Shown here: positions 5,086-6,283 of the stretch, piece after piece | Layout: every line of letters starts with the position of its first letter | Numbering within the stretch: position 1 is the stretch's first letter | NCBI GenBank assembly: GCA_947623765.1 | Contig: CANQIG010000121.1 | Span: 1 to 6,283 of the forward strand | Length of the DNA: 6,283 bases | Reading direction: 5' to 3' | Source: an uncultured Clostridia bacterium | GTDB lineage: Bacteria; Bacillota; Clostridia; Oscillospirales; Acutalibacteraceae | Notes under the pieces: model-generated | The model's input: only the letters and a program-made list of their open reading frames with translations | The model's database searches: none | What the model was told of the DNA's origin: nothing | Made by a program: the position numbers and the translations under genes

Positions 5086-5114
5086 GGAGCGCGAGTACGG
5101 CTCCAAACGGAGGG
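5086..5114 (+). promoter_or_regulatory. PPK2 leader: Shine-Dalgarno site and two possible competing small hairpins
   Basis: GGAGGG (5109-5114) lies seven bases before the ATG at 5122 and is a strong ribosome binding site. CTCC (5101-5104) can pair with its GGAG (5109-5112) across an AAAC loop. The longer GCTCC (5100-5104) can instead pair with GGAGC (5086-5090). The two stems exclude each other. They are only 4 and 5 bp, so a regulatory role is speculative. Confidence 0.3.
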
Positions 5115-5121
5115 CACGAAT

Positions 5122-6283
5122 ATGCTGGAAAAAATCGACTTATCCAAATCCATGAAGCGCAAGGAATTCAACGCCGTGATGGAGGAGCTCGACGCGAAAA
5201 TGGCGCGTCTGCAGCGCGCCGCCAAGGAGCGCGGCATCCCGGTCATCATCGCCGTGGAGGGCTTCGGCGCGGCCGGCAAGGGCACGCTCATCAACCGCCT
5301 GATCGAACCGCTCGACCCGCGCGGCTTTAAGGTCTATACCACCCAGACCGAGACCGAAGACGAGCATTACCACCCGTTCCTCTGGCGGTTTTGGAACAAA
5401 ATGCCCGGAAAAGGGCGCATCACCGTGCTCGACCGGAGCTGGTACCGCATCCTGCTCAACGACCGCTTCGACGGCCTCACCGACGAAAAGAGCCTCGCGA
5501 CCGCGGCGGATGAGATCACCTCGTTTGAAAAGCTCCTCACCGACGACAATATCGTCCTCATCAAGCTGTTCCTCGTGATCTCCCAGAAGGAGCAGAAAAA
5601 GCGCCTCAAGAAGCTCGCGGGCGACAAGAGCACCGAGTGGCGCGTCACCGAGGGCGACCTCGCCCGCTGCAAACGCTACGACGAGTATTTCCGCATCACC
5701 GAGGAGGCGCTGGAGAAGACCGACCGCGACAACGCCCCGTGGACCGTCATCGAGAGCGACGACAAGCTCTACGCCGCGGCGAAGGCCATGTCGACCGTCG
5801 TCGCGCGCTTCGAGGAGGCCATCGCGGCGGCGGACGAGCGCGCGAAGCTGCCGAAGGTCCCGGTGGAGGTCTCCGCGTGCGTCAAATACGATTCGTTCCG
5901 GCCCTCCGCGCTCGGCGGCGTGGACCTGACGAAGTCCCTGACGAAGGACGAATACAAGACGAAGCTCAAGGCGCTGCAGAAGCGCCTCGGCGAGCTGCAC
6001 AACGAGGTCTACAAGGAGCGCATCCCGGTGATCCTCGCGTTCGAGGGCTGGGACGCCGGCGGCAAGGGCGGCGCGATCAAGCGCCTGACGCAGGCCATGG
6101 ACCCGCGCGGCTACGAGGTGAACCCGGTCTCCTCCCCGAACGACATCGAAAAATCCCACCACTATCTCTGGCGTTTCTGGACGAAGGTCCCGAAAGCCGG
6201 GCATATCGGCATCTTTGACCGCACATGGTACGGCCGCGTCATGGTGGAACGTCTGGAGGGCTTCTGCTCCGAGGACGAGTGGC
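5122..6283 (+). CDS. pap: Polyphosphate:AMP phosphotransferase, two-domain PPK2 family (3' end outside window)
   Basis: The first 387 residues of a protein that in this family is about 500 long. Two PPK2 domains stand in tandem. The N-terminal one has GFGAAGKG (47-54), DPRGF (65-69) and VLDRSWY (102-108). The C-terminal one has GWDAGGKGGAIKRL (309-322), DPRGY (327-331), HHYLWRFW (346-353) and IFDRTWYGRV (364-373). These are the P-loop, lid-side and Walker-B-like motifs of polyphosphate kinase 2. Fused-domain (class II) members transfer phosphate from polyphosphate to AMP to make ADP in the cytoplasm, linking polyphosphate stores to adenylate balance. The usual P-loop Asp (GxDxxGKG) is Gly in the N-terminal domain and intact in the C-terminal one, as expected if only the second domain is catalytic. 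The start has GGAGGG seven bases upstream and a strong dedicated promoter. The family is certain; nucleotide preference is inferred from the fused architecture. Confidence 0.95.
   Translation, partial: MLEKIDLSKSMKRKEFNAVMEELDAKMARLQRAAKERGIPVIIAVEGFGAAGKGTLINRLIEPLDPRGFKVYTTQTETEDEHYHPFLWRFWNKMPGKGRITVLDRSWYRILLNDRFDGLTDEKSLATAADEITSFEKLLTDDNIVLIKLFLVISQKEQKKRLKKLAGDKSTEWRVTEGDLARCKRYDEYFRITEEALEKTDRDNAPWTVIESDDKLYAAAKAMSTVVARFEEAIAAADERAKLPKVPVEVSACVKYDSFRPSALGGVDLTKSLTKDEYKTKLKALQKRLGELHNEVYKERIPVILAFEGWDAGGKGGAIKRLTQAMDPRGYEVNPVSSPNDIEKSHHYLWRFWTKVPKAGHIGIFDRTWYGRVMVERLEGFCSEDEW

Noticed and set aside
5140..6218. Minus- and plus-strand frames overlapping PPK2 (354 and 193 residues)
   Set aside because: Shadows of the clear PPK2 reading frame with its P-loop motifs, promoter and ribosome site.

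Overview
The window looks like chromosome of a fairly GC-rich, Gram-positive, gut-type Clostridia (Oscillospiraceae-like). This placement is inferred from Gram-positive style promoters and strong Shine-Dalgarno sites, a BspA-type leucine-rich-repeat surface protein with a Pro/Thr wall linker and a sorting-like C-terminus, and GC-rich housekeeping genes. I cannot name a species. No rRNA, tRNA, CRISPR array or transposase was seen.

Layout. (1) Bases 1-1093, minus strand: the first 364 codons of a MATE-family multidrug efflux transporter; its C-terminus lies off the left edge. (2) Divergent to it, 1225-1875: a 216-residue Crp/Fnr-type regulator. The 131-base gap between the two starts holds a TTGACA-17-CATATT promoter for the regulator and an 18-base inverted repeat placed to act on both genes. 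(3) 1869-2111, minus strand: a compact XRE-family HTH regulator of 80 residues, overlapping the 3' end of the Crp/Fnr gene tail to tail by 7 bases. (4) 2112-2264: a divergent control region with a perfect 8+8 inverted repeat lying midway between two candidate -10 elements. (5) 2265-4715: an 816-residue secreted LRR_5/BspA-like surface protein with signal peptide, about eleven 23-residue repeats, a beta-rich domain, a second small domain, an RPT-rich linker with recurring [FY]PxWT motifs, and a C-terminal hydrophobic anchor ending RKKRR. (6) 4716-5121: a terminator hairpin, then a second, about 93% identical copy of the last 102 coding bases plus 3' UTR plus hairpin, and then the promoter of the next gene. 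The second copy is the headless tail of a lost or recombined paralogue. (7) 5122-6283, plus strand: the first 387 codons of a tandem-domain PPK2 (polyphosphate:AMP phosphotransferase); it runs off the right edge.

How the parts may work together. The Crp/Fnr regulator plausibly controls its divergent MATE pump and itself. The XRE regulator plausibly controls itself and the divergent surface protein. PPK2 has its own promoter and appears to be an independent housekeeping gene. The most notable items are the duplicated anchor-terminator module behind the surface-protein gene, the two symmetrically placed palindromes in the divergent control regions, and the non-canonical TPTG sorting-like tail. 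I found no evidence of a complete new defence or biosynthetic system.
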